From Symsagittifera roscoffensis (Eukaryota > Xenacoelomorpha > Acoela > Convolutidae), in NCBI RefSeq assembly GCF_963678635.1, contig NC_087064.1, positions 15,923,802 to 15,987,801 of the forward strand: a DNA stretch of 64,000 bases, read 5' to 3'. Positions 49,495-62,819 of this stretch are shown piece after piece (within the stretch, counting starts at the first letter, position 1; the number at the start of each line of letters is the position of its first letter). A model generated the notes under the pieces. It did no database searches. It was not told the origin of the DNA and was given only the letters and a program-made list of their open reading frames with translations. A program made the position numbers and the translations under genes.

Positions 49495-52400
49495 CTACGA
49501 AGGCTTCATGAGTTCCCATATCGTTACTAGACTGGTTTTCAAGGGACCGTCCCAAGAACCACAATCAAAACTCACTTGCCCCTTTAGCTCGGGAACCGAG
49601 GGTGTGACCACTCGTTCTTCTAAGATAATTCCCAGCTTGGGCTGTTCCATCATCAGCATTCCAGTTTCTTTAATCCATTCAACCCAGAAATTGAGTACTA
49701 TGACTTGCTCATAGTCGAAGTACACTTCCCTGGCTTCTTCATTCACGAAGGGATTATACGCCATCCCCGGTATGCCATACACATAATGGAACGACTTCAG
49801 TTTCCCTAGTGTTGCAAAGTCTTTTTGTCCCCTGACTGCTTCAATCAACTCCCGGTTCACTTTCAATTCTTTGTTGGAATATCTTCTCACTTCTTCCAAC
49901 TTGCGATAGCTCTCCATGTCATTCGACTCCCTATTTGGTACAGTCAACGGCATATCCTGATATAGTTCCAGGAGGGCCCTAAGGAAGTTTTTTTCGCAAT
50001 CAACTCCCTTTTGCCGAATGATCTTTATGCATTCTCCCAAAACAGGAGTGGGGATACGATCCACCACGAACCTGACAAAGCAAAGGGCATCCTTACGCTT
50101 AGCCCATGCTATCGCAGAATCGTCTTTTGAAATCAACGCTCGCAGAGCTTCCATCAACTCCATCAGGTGCCCTCTCGCGGAGTTCCTCGCTTTCAACATC
50201 TCCACATAATTCCCTGCTGGATCTCCCATGTGGACCGATTCCGGCACAGTAACTCGACTGTACTCGACCACGTCGAGTTGTCCTTCCAGTTTCAACTTGA
50301 CCATGTTGGTTCGCGAGGGCCTGCAATCTTCAAGTCCTCTAGATCCACACTGACTGATGATCTCCATCTCTAGCTTAGTGTCTGCCAGGGTTCGTGCTGT
50401 CTTCTTTGATTTCATGGCTGTCATGGTCAGACCTGCCAAGAGCATAGGGGGTATCAGATTCTCTTTTTCTACCCCGGTCAGTGTCGCACCATCTCCTTGC
50501 CCGCTCTCGCCTGAACGACCTGCGCTCGTCAGAGAGGCCACCACTGCGCTCGCTTTCGACTTCACCACTCTCGGGTTCACGGCTCGACTTCCTGTCTTCC
50601 CTTTTAGTCGCTTCAGCCCCTTTCTGGCTCGTCTAACGGGTAATTTCTTTGTGACCTGCTGATCATCGGCACTGTCTTCTGTAACTGACTCGGTCAGAAC
50701 ATCCGACTCCATGGAGTTCACTATTTTCTCCAGGACCTCACGCATGATGGGTTGGTTCAATCCCACCTTCATTATGGACTGCGTCCCATATCGTCGTATC
50801 ACGTCCCATGACTTTTCCATGAAGTTCACTCGGCTCCAGGTTGCCCCTGTCTTGCCTTCTAGTTCACTTTGATATCTCTCCCATTCCACTTCCGGTAGCG
50901 TACTCACAAAGGATACCCTCATTGACTCTTCGATTTTTCTCCTCCTCGGTGACTCATGGAGCAATCTTTGCGGATCCCTGCTTCGACACTCTCTCGCCTG
51001 ACTTATTGGATCCATCGGGGATAAATCGGCCGACGCCTCCTTTGTAGGGGACATGAAAGACAATGGCGTCATCAGCAATAGACTCCCATCGACTTCCCCA
51101 TCGTCGTCTTCACTGAACCTGTACTCTAGCAAGTCTCTCTCCAACGCTCCTATATCCGTCTCACCCGGTTTTCCCTTTTTTCCCTCGATGTCGTTATCGT
51201 TATCGTCCTGATCCATCAATTCATCGTCATTTGCATCAGGTTTCGGCTTGGGTCCTAAAGGGCCTTGTCGTGTGTCTATGCCCGAGTCCGCCCGCGCCGG
51301 TACGGTCATGTCTCCTGCGTGATAAAACAATTCATCGTTCACCAGGAATTCTACGGACTCCTCGCCATGTGGTGCCAGGTCCTCTATCGTCATGTATGAG
51401 CCTCCTCTGCTCTCCTTTGCCACTTCCAGCATCACTACTTTCACTTCTCCTGACCACTTCAGTCTTGATAAGTCATCTGTGGGAGTATACACCTCGTTCC
51501 ACATTTCAGCCGAGACCTCTGGTCTCCTGGAAGGTAGTGCCTTGATCTTTTTCCTACTCCAAGCATCAGGAAATGAGAAGTCAAACGTGTGCGCGGCTGC
51601 AACATTCCAGCTGATGAAGCGCGGCTCCATCCCTTCACTCCACTTCAGCATCCTCTTCTCTGCATCACGAGCGGCTCCGATGCGAGGGGCAATGACGGGA
51701 GATGTGACTCCCAACAACATCCTCCTTATCGGTGGATATCGAGGACATTGGTCCGGCAGCGGCCTGGACCCGGAAAGCCACGCTTGCTGGTTCTCTTTCG
51801 CGTGTGCGTAGGCTTCTGGCAAGAGTGGGACTCTCATTGCCGCTCCTGTATCTTTCACTACTGGTCTCAGATTCCAAAGCTTCGGGTTAAACTGGATGTG
51901 GGAAAGGTCCTCACGGCCCATTCGGCACTTGAAGTGGTTGTTGAAATCCATCAACACCCAACCTGACTCCGCTATTCTTCCGAACAGCCTATCGTCGCTG
52001 GCCAGCCCCCTCAGCTCCCTCTGCTCTACCCAATTCAGCACGACTGAGACCAGGTTGACATACAACACAGAATTCCTGTATGCCTTGACTTGCACGTCCG
52101 GGAACGCGAAAGACATCACCGGTCCATACACCACCGTGACGAATTCCCGCAGTCCGTGAATCAGAGCCAACTGATCGATCCGCATCATGATAGCCAAATC
52201 TGTCAGCAAGGGCATGCCACAATACTGCTTACACTCACCCGCATCCGTCGCCCCCTTATCTTCTCCCGTGACGCTTCTGTTCTGTTGCAAGAGATATTCG
52301 AGCAGGAGAGTCCTCCAGTCTTTCATATTCCTGAGCGAGGCGGTTTCCAACTGCGCGTTGAGCTCACGACTTGTTCCCTGGAGTTGTTCAGGGTAACGCA

Positions 52401-53106
52401 ACAGCACAAGCAAATCACCCAGTCGACCGTAGGTCATGGCAATCAGAGTCAGGAGTCCATCCAATCTCAAATCTGCCAACGCTTGGCTGAAGAGGTTCGC
52501 CGGCCCCTTCACGAAATTTTCATGACCAAATGTCACGTATAGGGCTAACATCAGGCCAATCGACAACTTCCTGATATCCTTAACGAAACTCGCGATCAGG
52601 TTCCGAGGTGCCCTCGGATAGCACGTCGACAGGAAGGATGGCGTCCATCCCACTCCCATTCCACCCAAGATGGCATCCGATCGTTCATACTGTGCCCTCG
52701 TGGCTAGCACGTCAGCTTGGAACTTGTCCAACGACATCGTGTTTACGTCCTGTATCAATTTCAACATCATACCCCCAGCTAACTCCCGGGCATCAAACAA
52801 GTTCCTCAGATACACGTGTATCTCTTTGATCACTGCCGGCGCATGCTCGAACGCGTCCTCACCCAAGGTGCACAGCCTTGGTGACAAGTACAACCATACG
52901 TTGTTATGCGGCTTCGTGCGCAAAGCCATTGCCATGAGATCTTCTTCCGCTGACGTCATGTTTTTCCTGACTGTCCTTCCCTGCTCATTCTCTGCATGAT
53001 CCATCTGTCTGAACCAGAGATCATCAGCCACCTGTTGTACTAACTGATGATAGTCATCTACCCCTAGTCTTAACTTCAGCAATCTGGCAAAGTTGGACAG
53101 CTCCAA
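49495..53106 (-). pseudogene. ORF2 of element 3, central fragment (1203 residues)
   Basis: It begins within the homology (ELSNFARLLKL follows LDEVLG of the upstream frame), so its Met is not a true start. It aligns with the end of 31046-32620 and then with 27599-30970. It carries a hydrophobic segment (LSIGLMLALYV), GMPLLTDLA, YGPVMSFAFPD, an acidic Asp/Glu-rich middle (about 630-680) and AYNPF near the end. It ends at a nonsense TAG. No known family is recognised. Confidence 0.78.
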
Positions 53107-56100
53107 CCCAGAACCTCATCTAGCGCCAACCGAGTTGTGCTACAATCTTTGAGTCCCTGTATGGCATTGGAAATGTCAGCCCAAACGGCAGGAAGCTCAG
53201 ATCGGGATGGGTAATAATTGTGTGGGTCTACCACTCTGTTCGGGGCAGGAATTATCACGTTGAACCGTCCCTCTGCTATCGTTGTGACCATCGTGTACAC
53301 AAACTGAAGGGGTTCTGGCAATGCAGCGTACCCTGGTGACAACACAAAGACCATCTTCACTACATTTTGGGTGAAACGTTGTTTTGCTGCTGTTTCTACC
53401 TCAGCCATCGCCGAGAGCAATGTCATTATCGCCTCCCCTATGACCTCGTTGCTCGGCATCGACCCATCCGTCAGACGTGTCAACAAGCCCCTGCTTTGCA
53501 GATGATCATTTGAGCATGCAACCACTATCACCTGCGGCTCCATGCTGACCACCCTTCGCACACTTATCATCATGCCTATTGCCTGTCCCCAGTCCATTTT
53601 AGGCGCCGTCAAGAAAATCACGTCGGGCCAAAAGAGAGAACGGGGCGTATAGAGATAATAGGAACTGGCCACAATCAGATACTTGGCAGCTTTCATATCT
53701 AAGGGATCATAAGCGGCAAACAGGCCGTCGCCTACTGGGGCCTTCAGTTTCCCATATCTCTTGTCATCTCCACCCACCGTGGTCGTTCGGGGGTAGTCCC
53801 TCGAATATTCGCCAGGCGTCTGACCGGGTGGTTTAGCAAACTGCCTGTACATCTTGTGATGCTTGTTATTAGGCTTGTTATCTGCCTGAAACTTGCCCTT
53901 GCGAGCAGGTGGTGTCAGTGCCCGGGCTCTCTGTCGGACGTCCGTAAGAGACCGGGTATTCAAAGGTCCAAAGGTATTGTCCTGAGGCAACCCATTCAAG
54001 TCTGCGTGCCGGAGCGTAGCCGTGGAGCTGAACTGCTCCTGCTCTGCTAGTAGCCAGTCCACGCCCGGTATCCGATATAGTAGCGACACTGTGGGACTCT
54101 CTCCGCCAATCTTTTTCATTGCGTCCTCCCGACACGTCAAGGTATTCATGTTCAACTTCGTTGACATGTCCGTCTTGTACTGTCCCCAATGACTAGGGTC
54201 TGATTGGTTCCAAAGCAGCACGATGCCTGGTTCAACTCCCTCCGCTGGCACGGCGCTCGTAGACGGTCCGGCTGCTGAAGCAGGGTTTGCCATGGCAGGC
54301 GGGTCGTTCCTCCTAGACACGGTCTGGCAGTTATTCCTGTTCTGATAGACTGATCTCCCGAGTCGGCTTTCAAGCGGTTGTGTTCTGGGAGGAGGAGCAG
54401 TCCCTGGCCTCTCTCTTACGTTTGAGCTCGGAGCGACGGGTGCAGCTGCAGCCGTCTCCATTGCCAAGGGCTCTAGGCGGTTGACGAGGGATTCGGGCAC
54501 GCTTGCCCTTATTCTATTTCCTCCGGTCGAGCTGGTCCGAGCCAGAGAACTGGTCGCCCTCGACTCCTGTTCCACTTCCCTCAATTGCGTCTGAAATACA
54601 TCATTGACCCAGTGTCTCCCTCGTTGGGTGTTGAAATGTATTCCATCTCTGGTAAGCGCGATGTGATCAATCATGCGCAGCATATTTTCGAGATCCAGAA
54701 GTCGCAGCTCGCCAGGGTTGTTTCTCACCAAACTGCTGATCATTTCGTTCCACCGTGTCACGTTGCCATTCATGAAATCTGCCACTGTGGTGCCCACCAG
54801 CGGGTTTTGTGGTATCGTGCACAGCACTAAAAGCCTGGGCCTGTACTTCTCCTTTAGTTCGTTCAAGAGGCATACCAATAGAGGCTCCCACTTGCTCTCC
54901 GGAGTCACTGGGGCTCTCGAGACGTCGTTGGTTCCCAGCATTATTACCAGTGTATCCAGGTGATCTTCGCTCTGGAATTCCATCATCTTGATGACCTGAG
55001 CCATTGAGGCTCCTCCAAAGGACAGAGTGGTAGTCTCACCATAGACGAAGATCTCATTCAGATCCCTCACCAAACTGTCTCCTATGATCAAGTGGCGACT
55101 CCCTGGGAGAATTACCTGGTCGCTCGTAGCGGGGTTCCAGCTCATGTCATTCAGGCAGGCTCGAGGATGCTCCGCGGCCACTTGCGTGAACTGATGACGT
55201 GCCATCAGATTCTTCCTAATGTCTACCACGCGGGACTTTTGAAAGGTTCCGCCATGCGCAGTCCCCGAGGACGCTACCGTGCGGGGTACTCGCTCCGAGC
55301 TATTGGATGAATGATCACGACGTTGGGAAGGAACGATCCTACCCAATGTCCGCCCTGTGGTTCTGTTGATCTCATCCATTGCTGCTCTGGCCACTTGATT
55401 GAATGATTCTTGGAACTGAGGAGCGAGATAGGTGTCAGAAGGGTCTGATATCGTGTTCCTCTGACTGGAAGCAGACTGTTGTGTCTGCTGAGGAGCCTTG
55501 CGTGCGTCGCTGGATCCCTCCGAGGGACGTGCGTCGCTGGATCCCTCCGAGGATTTCATTGTCGCCAGAACCTCTTGCGACACTTGGCTCACCTTTGCCA
55601 TATACAGCTCCTTCAGGTGCTTTATTTCATCCTCCTTGTAGGCCACCTGCAGATCTTCGTATTTCTTTTTCCATTCGCCTCTTTCTCGAGCTATCGCTCT
55701 ATACTCCTGGAGTTTGGCACACAGCTCGCTCTGGTCTCTCTCCGTCTTCTCCAACGTCTCAATCGTCTCCGATGTCTGGATCTCTATTTCACTCACCCTC
55801 ACTCTCTTCGGAGGAGGAGCAGCTGTTGGAGAGTCGACCGAATGTGACGGGCCTGGCCCATCACGTGGTCTTTTCGCTCCGATGAGCGGCTGCGCAGGTG
55901 GGTCGCCTAGTCCTGGCTCACGAGCCAGGTGGTGGCCAGACATTTCTCCACGCCGCCATCTCATCAGTCGGTTTCGACCTCTCTCGGCGGTCCCGGACTC
56001 ACCGAAGGCCAACATGAACACGACTTCTGTAGGGCAATTCCCTCGACCCTCTCGTCCTAATGCATTGAGGAGCGCGACCGCAAACATCGCCAGCCCCGGG

Positions 56101-56204
56101 TCTTCTCGTGTAAAATCGCAATCGATCAGCCGCTGATAGATCTCGTCTAGAGTCGCTCCTAGACTGGCTGAGAGGAATTCCATAAGTTCGTTCGTGTCAC
56201 CCAT
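53076..56204 (-). pseudogene. ORF2 of element 3, N-terminal fragment: complete SGNH hydrolase and second module (1042 residues)
   Basis: This is the best preserved N-terminal half of ORF2. The start MGDTNELMEF aligns with elements 1 and 2. Seen in order: helical domain about 1-100; coiled coil about 140-215; tandem duplication GSSDARPSEGSSDAR near 225; SGNH hydrolase with GDSL (Ser377), GTND (Asn426) and DGIHF (Asp520, His523); a Pro/Ser-rich linker; then the second module with IVASSYY, LFWPDVIFL and CSNDHLQ. A frameshift near 53100 ends it. Retention of all catalytic residues in three diverged copies argues that the esterase was functional. The substrate and site of action are unknown. Confidence 0.87.
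55503..55557 (-). repeat. 27-bp tandem duplication inside ORF2 (element 3)
   Basis: GCGTCGCTGGATCCCTCCGA occurs twice, 27 bp apart, giving a repeated SEGSSDAR peptide in the linker before the SGNH domain. It keeps the frame. Elements 1 and 2 do not show it. Confidence 0.8.
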
Positions 56205-56677
56205 TTCTTATCGCGTTGATTCTTGTTGTCGTGTAGTTTCTTCCTGTCTCGTTTGATTCAATGAATTCAATAAACAATTTCTGATCAATCAAGATCTAAA
56301 AAACAAGTTGCGAGTTAAAACCATCATTTTTGGATAAAACATCATTCAACTCTTTAAAACTCCTCATTGAAATTCTCTTCTCAATCCTGATTTAGAATTT
56401 TAGCACCAAGGTGGATTGTCCACCTGTACCTGCGTCAGGGTAGCACAATGAGCGCTGTCACCTTGATGACCTAGAGTACTCTAGGTCTTTTATGACACAA
56501 AACATAAAACATATCATAACAATAACATATCACATAAACGCATAAACATCACACATCTATATTATCACATAAGAACATAATCCCTAATATTGTACCTAAA
56601 ACCTAATCCTAGTCTAAAACTTGACACTAATTCTTATCAAGTAACTTAATAAAACCACTTATCGCCAAATGCAATTC
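56205..56677 (-). other. Intergenic region between gag-pol and ORF2 (element 3)
   Basis: About 470 bp, AT-rich, with several short CATAA-containing repeats near 56510-56580. No gene. Matches the position of 16849-17244. Confidence 0.5.
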
Positions 56678-58684
56678 CTAGCATATGCTCAGATAGTATT
56701 TTTTATGTAAGTAAACCTCTACGTCAGTTTCTGAGAATATCACATGTACAAGTGCGTACAACTCTCTCGGATGTAGCTTTCCCCTATTAGGATCATATAC
56801 TGGTAACGAGAGAGAGGTCACTCCTCTCTCAACCAAAAAATCCCTAAGTCGAGTCAAGGCCAATACCAAGCTCTTTAGATCTACGTGTTGTCTATCAGTG
56901 GCCTTGGTAACCAGTAAACACAAATATTTCCCTGGTATCTGTGATGCAACAGGGGGCAGCGCTATCATCCCTCCCACACCAAGCCTCTGTTTCCATAAAA
57001 ATTCGATGTTCTTATACTCTCTTTTGAAATCAGCCGCTAGTGCTGTTTTGAAGCTTACGTCCGCGGTTATCGCTATAGCGCACGTGCGTTCCGTGAGTAT
57101 GAAATCGCTGTCCGTTATGACGATATTGTTTGAATAATGGTTCGGTAGGTCAAAATACGATTCAAAAATTCGTCCAAAAGGTGGCTTTTTAGCATTCTCG
57201 CCCTCTGTCTCTTGTTCTCCGGTTTCTCTTGCCGATTTTAATTTTTTTATTATCAGATTTTTGGTGTGGGTGAGTCCTACCCCCACTCCCCGGACAAAAA
57301 TATCCATCGACGTCCCCGTCGATCGCCCAAAGTCTAGGAGATCGAGGTTGGACTGTGGAACACGTAGAGGACCATCTGGGGCGACCCAGTTGGACTCGGT
57401 ATTGTCATGACTGACGTATTTGATGCCGTCTTTATCGACGTCCTGAATAGTCAGGATCGTCTCTTTTGGATCTGTCGGCAGATCATGGAGCCATTCGAGC
57501 ACCCGCAAGTTCGTTAGTTCTTGCTCATGAGTCTGTCCCGCTTCTGGTTCGAACTCCACTTCCGGTTCTGATCGATCGTCGATCCAATCCTGATCCATGT
57601 CATTCACCAAGTCGATTTCTTCTAGCACCGCCACTTCGTCCAGTCCTACCAGCGAGTCCATCATATCACTTACAACTATCCTGTCTACGACGAAATCCTC
57701 GCCGTACGGATTATCTTTCTTTTTGTTTTTTCCTCTCTTGCTCTGGCGTGTTTCCATGGTGAGAGGAAAATCAGGCTGTGTTCTTTTGTCAATTTCGATT
57801 TGTTCCAGGCAATCCCAGTCCTCCTCGGCATAAGGTAGAGTTTCATCGTCCACCTCTACTCGCTCGGTCAACTCCAAATCCAGTGGTAGGTCGCAGTCGT
57901 CCACCACCTCATTCCCATCGTTTTTGTCGCGAGTACCCCTTTCATTCACCTCACAAGCAGGATCCACTATCAAATAGTCTCCCTCTTGCATGTCCGCTGG
58001 GATGCACCAGTCCTCTGACGAGGCATTGTGTGGTTTAATATTTTCGTAATGAGCTGCTCTTCCAGTGCTCAATCGATAAAAGCGACCTCCTTGGTGCACC
58101 TCTGTTATCTGAAATGGACCACGCCATTTCTTTAATAATTTTTTGGTTCCTTTTGGTGGAACCACTTCCTGGAACACCCAGACGTAGTCGCCAACTGAGT
58201 AGGCTTTTGCATCGGCTGTCCTTTTATCAAACCTCCTTTTTTGTCTAATTTGCGCTTGTTGCGTGTTCCTCCTGCATAAGTCATTGAGGTCCTGCTGTCT
58301 TCTAATAACATCCCGCACGTACGTTTGCGGTGCTGTTCTCCTCCCCTCATATTCAGGGTAGAAAAACGTCAACGGAAGCGCTTTTTCGTGACCCGTTAGC
58401 ATCATGTGCGGACTTATTCCCGTGGTGGAATGCTCCGTGCTGTTGTAAGCACCCATCACTTGCGGCAAGTACTTGTCCCAGCCATCCATGTTACGCGAGC
58501 AATAGACTCTCAGCATGGATACCAGTGTGCGATTTTGCCTCTCGACTAGGCCATTCGTTTGCGGGTGATAAGTGGTCGAGTGGGCCTGTGACCTTTTCAT
58601 TAACTCCTTCGTGAGATCACCCACGAATGCTTTGCCATTGTCCGATTGGAACGTGATGGGGCAGCCATGCCTCGCTATCCACAC
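56678..58684 (-). pseudogene. Gag-pol of element 3, integrase end to macrodomain-like C-terminus (668 residues)
   Basis: It begins after an in-frame stop in integrase. It holds SDNGKAF and VERQNRT (second Asp and Glu; two to three residues shorter between them than in element 1), WRGPF, the acidic region, the conserved IFVRGVGVG block, and the complete C-terminal macrodomain-like module ending YLHKKYYLSIC. The module is full length here and supports its reality as a conserved unit. Confidence 0.87.
57273..57303 (-). promoter_or_regulatory. Candidate internal polypurine tract within pol (element 3)
   Basis: The same 31 bases as in elements 1 and 2. Confidence 0.5.
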
Positions 58685-58690
58685 ATTTAT

Positions 58691-59365
58691 CTAATGATCG
58701 CATGTTTCTTTCGCCGATGCTGTCATGCAGGGTGCTGCCTCCGCATACTTCGTAAAATGGTCGATCATTACCAGCACCTGATTATAGCCCGTTGCTGTCT
58801 CGCAGATTTTCTGATGATCAATTTGCACCACTTCGTTGAAACCCGACGATTCTATTGACTGTAGGGGGAACCTTAGTTTCCTGGGATCCTTCGCCTGCTG
58901 ACATGACAGGCATGCGGTGATCCACTTCACACAAGCCTTCTTCAATCCCGGCCATTTGAATCGTTTCTGTATCCTGTTGTACACTTTGTCCACGCCTTGA
59001 TGGCCCATCTGATCATGTGAGCGAAAGAGCAATTCGGCCTGGTACAACTGTGGTAACACTATTGAATTGTATTTATAAAGGACCTTGTCCTCCTCTTTAC
59101 GTTTACAGGCTACGATTCCGTCCTTTTTCAGGTACAACAAGTCGTTTCTCTTCAGGTAGAATTGCTTCAAGATGTTGTAGCTGTCTTCTTCCAAGTCTCC
59201 TTTGTCAGGTGCTCCATTATCGATCCATCTCTTCAGACTGCTCGTCATTCTATCATTTCGTTGAGCCCTTAGGAGATCCGACAGCCTGTACCTGGCTTTC
59301 AAATACGTCTTTACCACGTTCATTTGCCCACTCATTATTTCCGGAGCATGAGCATCGTCCATCAA
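58691..59365 (-). pseudogene. Gag-pol of element 3, integrase N-terminal fragment
   Basis: The 224 residues include the integrase zinc motif HDQMGH and CLSCQQ and the first catalytic Asp (QIDHQKI). The stop after KETCDH is a Leu codon in element 1. The upstream part is joined by frameshift to the linker fragment at 59253-60074. Confidence 0.83.
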
Positions 59366-60074
59366 CTTGACACACCATATCTTTTTTCAAAGGCGTCGCT
59401 TCCTGCACAGATGGTTCCAGATTGGTACGGACGACCGTACCATGTGGCAGCAATCTGGTTGGGCGTTTCGAAACTGCTATCAGCTCGAGCTCGTCTGCGG
59501 CATTATCTACCACAGTGCCCTCTTCATCTGAGAAGTATCTGTCCCTGTCTGGATCCTGATGCGTTTCTCGATCCAGCCCGCGCTGCTTCCAGTCTACCAA
59601 CAAGGAGTGGATTGCGATCTCTGACATATCGGAATTGGAAGTTGTTTCAGATTTGTTGTCCCAGGACTGGGGCCTCGAGTCAACACTTGAGCCGACTGAT
59701 TCCCCAACATCATATTCCATGTTGTCTGTGATGTTTCTCGACTCCCCGGACAAAACTCTGTCCACTGATCGCTTTGAATCCGACTCCCCGGACAAAATTC
59801 TGCCCCTAGGTGATCTCGTCAACATCTCCCCGGACGAGTCGTCCTGCACGGGCTCAAAAGTGTCTGACTCCTCAGACAAGTCGTCCTTGACGGGCTTGAA
59901 GGTATCAGACTCCCCGGACATTGTCTCGTCCCCGGACGAATAATCTGGGCTCGGCTCGTATTCTTCTCTTGCATCCGTGAAATGCACTCTCCTCGCGAAG
60001 CTGGATTTCGACTTGATCCTGACTTCCTCTGTGGCTTGGGTTATGCCTATCCACTTCCCTGTCCAACAAGTCAC
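59253..60074 (-). pseudogene. Gag-pol of element 3, acidic linker with SGES repeats
   Basis: The 273 residues correspond to the RNase H-integrase linker. They contain repeated (L)SGES units with the nucleotide core GTCCGGGGAG at 59742-59754, 59784-59796, 59826-59835, 59910-59920 and near 59927-59941. The rest is low complexity and acidic, then ELIAVSKRP as in element 1. Frameshifts bound it on both sides. Confidence 0.78.
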
Positions 60075-60288
60075 GGAGCTTTCTCATGACGTCCGGCGCC
60101 ACGTTCACCGTCCTGTTCAATAGAGCCATGCAGTTTATACCCAGCCTGGTAAGTTCTTGCTGTACCAAATTGGATCGTACTAGCAGATCCAACGGAACGG
60201 GCTCGCCTCTGGCTAAAACCTTCATCTCCGCGGCCGTCTCCACTGGAAGGTCAGGGTGTCCGGGTATAGGATGCCCTGACTTATCTAA
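59905..60288 (-). pseudogene. Gag-pol of element 3, connection fragment
   Basis: It starts after a Trp-to-TGA stop at 60289, continues LDKSGHPIPGHP as in element 1, then PLDLLVRSNLVQQEL. The frame shifts near 60050, so its last 30 or more residues are out of frame. Confidence 0.75.
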
Positions 60289-60855
60289 TCACCTAGTAAG
60301 TGGCAGTTTGTCGTAGGTTTCCTTGTCCAAAAATGAAAACCCGTCTTTGATTTCCGATTGGTTAGCCTGCTTCTCCTCGAGGCGCTCATAAAATTCTGTC
60401 TTTTTACTGAGGCTATCTGCGTTCTGGTGCTTGTCACGGGTACGGTGCTCTATGATCATGTGGTATCCATCCAGGCGCACGATCCAACGACCAATATAAC
60501 TTTGGTCCATCGAATAGGTTTTCAGCCAGGCAAGGGCACGATTATCCACACGTAACTTGAAGGGAGCACTCCCCAAGTAGGCCCTGTATTTTTCCACGAA
60601 AGTGATCACCGCGAACATCTCCGCTTTTGGTGCGCCGTACTTCATCTCAGTATCACTCAGGACTTTACTCCCGTAGGCTATCGGACGAAGAACCGTTCTC
60701 CCGTTCCACTCCTGCTCCTGGTGAAGTATGCCCGATATCGCAACCACTGATGCATCCATGTCCAGCACGAACATCCCCTTCTCCGTTGGCATGCCGGGGA
60801 CTTCGACGGCTCGATCATGTCGTTCTCCATTAACATCTCGATCTCCTTCCTGCAC
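60289..60855 (-). pseudogene. Gag-pol of element 3, RNase H fragment after the reverse transcriptase deletion
   Basis: The first 20 residues are read out of frame. From GMPTEKG it is the RNase H domain with MDASVV, KAEMFAV, RVDNRAL and KHQNADSLSKK, so the RNase H catalytic residues are kept. In element 1, 256 residues separate the SKSP motif (ends 1525) from GMPTEKG (starts 1782). Here the two are adjacent and out of register, near 60800. Confidence 0.85.
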
Positions 60856-60863
60856 GCTTCCGA

Positions 60864-62819
60864 CTAATGAGGGGTCATTCTCCTCTCCCCTTCCCAGTGA
60901 GGTACCGAGCCGTCTTCTATCTCAATTTCGTGTTCTACAAAATTACAGCAACCTATGTCGGCCTTATGTTTCGAAAAAACGTCTGCGTTCCGACTTAGCA
61001 CCGCCCTGAGCAAATCTAGTTCCTTGTCTGATATTTTACCCTTCAAATGTTCTATCTCAGGTAGGACCGGTTTATTCGCTGCTAACTCCTCTGTTTCTGT
61101 CGGTCTCTCGGGAAAATTCGAACAACTAGACAACCCATCATCTGTTTCCGACTTCATTGAAAACAATTTCCTAGAAGATTTCAATTCAATTACTCTCTTC
61201 AGTATACATTCTTGGTTGGTATGCAACGGACATTTAGTTACATCGCGTTTTTTCAAGTTCTCCAGACTCTGAAAGTCTGTGTTCAGGGGCAATGCGTAGC
61301 CAAGTTTCTTTCCCCTTTGTATTGTCACTGTTGTTGCTTCTGTGTTCAACAACACATTCACACACAGTCCGCTCTGAGTGAGTGAGAAGCTTCTTCCTAA
61401 AATAGCTGAGCTTTTACTGTTTGGATTTGGTACCAGACATACCTGTCTGTCATTGCTGAGCTCTTTCAAGTTCCTCATACTAAACGTCGCTACTACGGCT
61501 TGGTTTGGTTTTAATCTAACTTTTCGATCCAGAAAAATTGGCACCTTGGCCTGGTTAGTTAAGATCTTATTAAGGGGTTTCTTTTCATATTTTCTCTCAG
61601 GATCCTTGATCCTAATCAACCCTTCATTGAGATCGATCGTGACATCAAAGTTGCGTACGAAGACCCTTCCTAAGATAAACTGATCGGATTCGTCCAAATT
61701 CTCCACTACTAGGAAGCTCATCCAAAGATGTCTTCCTCCGAGCTGCAGTGAAATGATCGGGGTTCGTCCAGTCACATAGATCGCTTCCTGATTGGCAGCT
61801 GCCAACCTGATGTGCACCGCATCTTGTTCGAGCATGGCGTTGTGTCCGATTCGTCTAACCTTCAGCTCCTCTTGACCAATGTATATCCGGCCAATCTGAT
61901 CGTTCGCATCAGTTATGTGAGCTTTTGTGTAGATATTGATGCCATCCACATTCATTAGAATCGGGTATGGGCCATGGACATCGATGTAATGTCCATCCAC
62001 TTTCATCAGCCTCGGAACTCCTGTTGTGAGCAGCGCTCGCACTGCCCTGGAGTCCAGTTTGGGATCTTTCTCCTTCAGGTAGTCGGCATAGATGTCCAGG
62101 TGGACTAGTGTAATCTCGGATGGTTCACTCAAGTTCTTGACCACCTGGTGCCCTGCGACTGAGATAATGGACATTATTTTCGTCCCCTGCTTCGTCATGC
62201 CAAAATTTCTCCCAGATATAACGTTCAGTTTTAGTCCCTGTTTCCTGGGTTCCTCTTTGTCTTCTATTTTCGTCGTTTTACCCAGAATATTAAAACTTTC
62301 CCGAAGATCTGTGCTCTCCAGCTCCGACCTTACCCACTGTTCTACTTCTTTCGTGGCTAGCTCCTGTTTGACATTCTGCAACGCTGTCCTTGCCGCCAGA
62401 CCGTAATCCACCTTGAGTGGGCTAGCCGACACTGCCTCCAGGTTCGAGGCTACCACCTCGTCAGGCAGTGTCTTTACCTTCTTAGTCGTAAAGGTGCTCG
62501 GTGTCGTCTCCTTTCTCCGAGACTCGGCCTCGTTCATCAGACGTGCTCGACTGGCCTTGACACCCGAAAGCGCCTCTTCGTGGCGGGGATGTTTCGCGTC
62601 CGCCACTGCATCCCAAAATTGAGTGCAATCCGATTTGAAGTGTCCCTCCAAATTACAGAAGAAACACCTCGGACCATATTTCATGATGAGCCCTCTGACG
62701 TTATCTTCGTGATCGTCGGTCGCGTCGACGTCATCGAGAAAGTAGCCTTTGCCTTCATGTTCTGTTTGTATGCAGAACACGCGGAAACGTGATGGTCCAT
62801 CAAACCACAATTCGCACAC
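60864..62819 (-). pseudogene. Gag-pol of element 3, second zinc knuckle to start of reverse transcriptase
   Basis: The 651 residues start out of frame (about 12 residues), then carry the second CCHC knuckle (CFFCNLEGHFKSDC) and the pre-protease region. At VHIRLAAAN (about 61810) roughly 52 codons are missing in frame compared with element 1, including DTGA, so the protease is dead. The stop at 60864 replaces Lys in TPHKSEACR. Confidence 0.85.
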
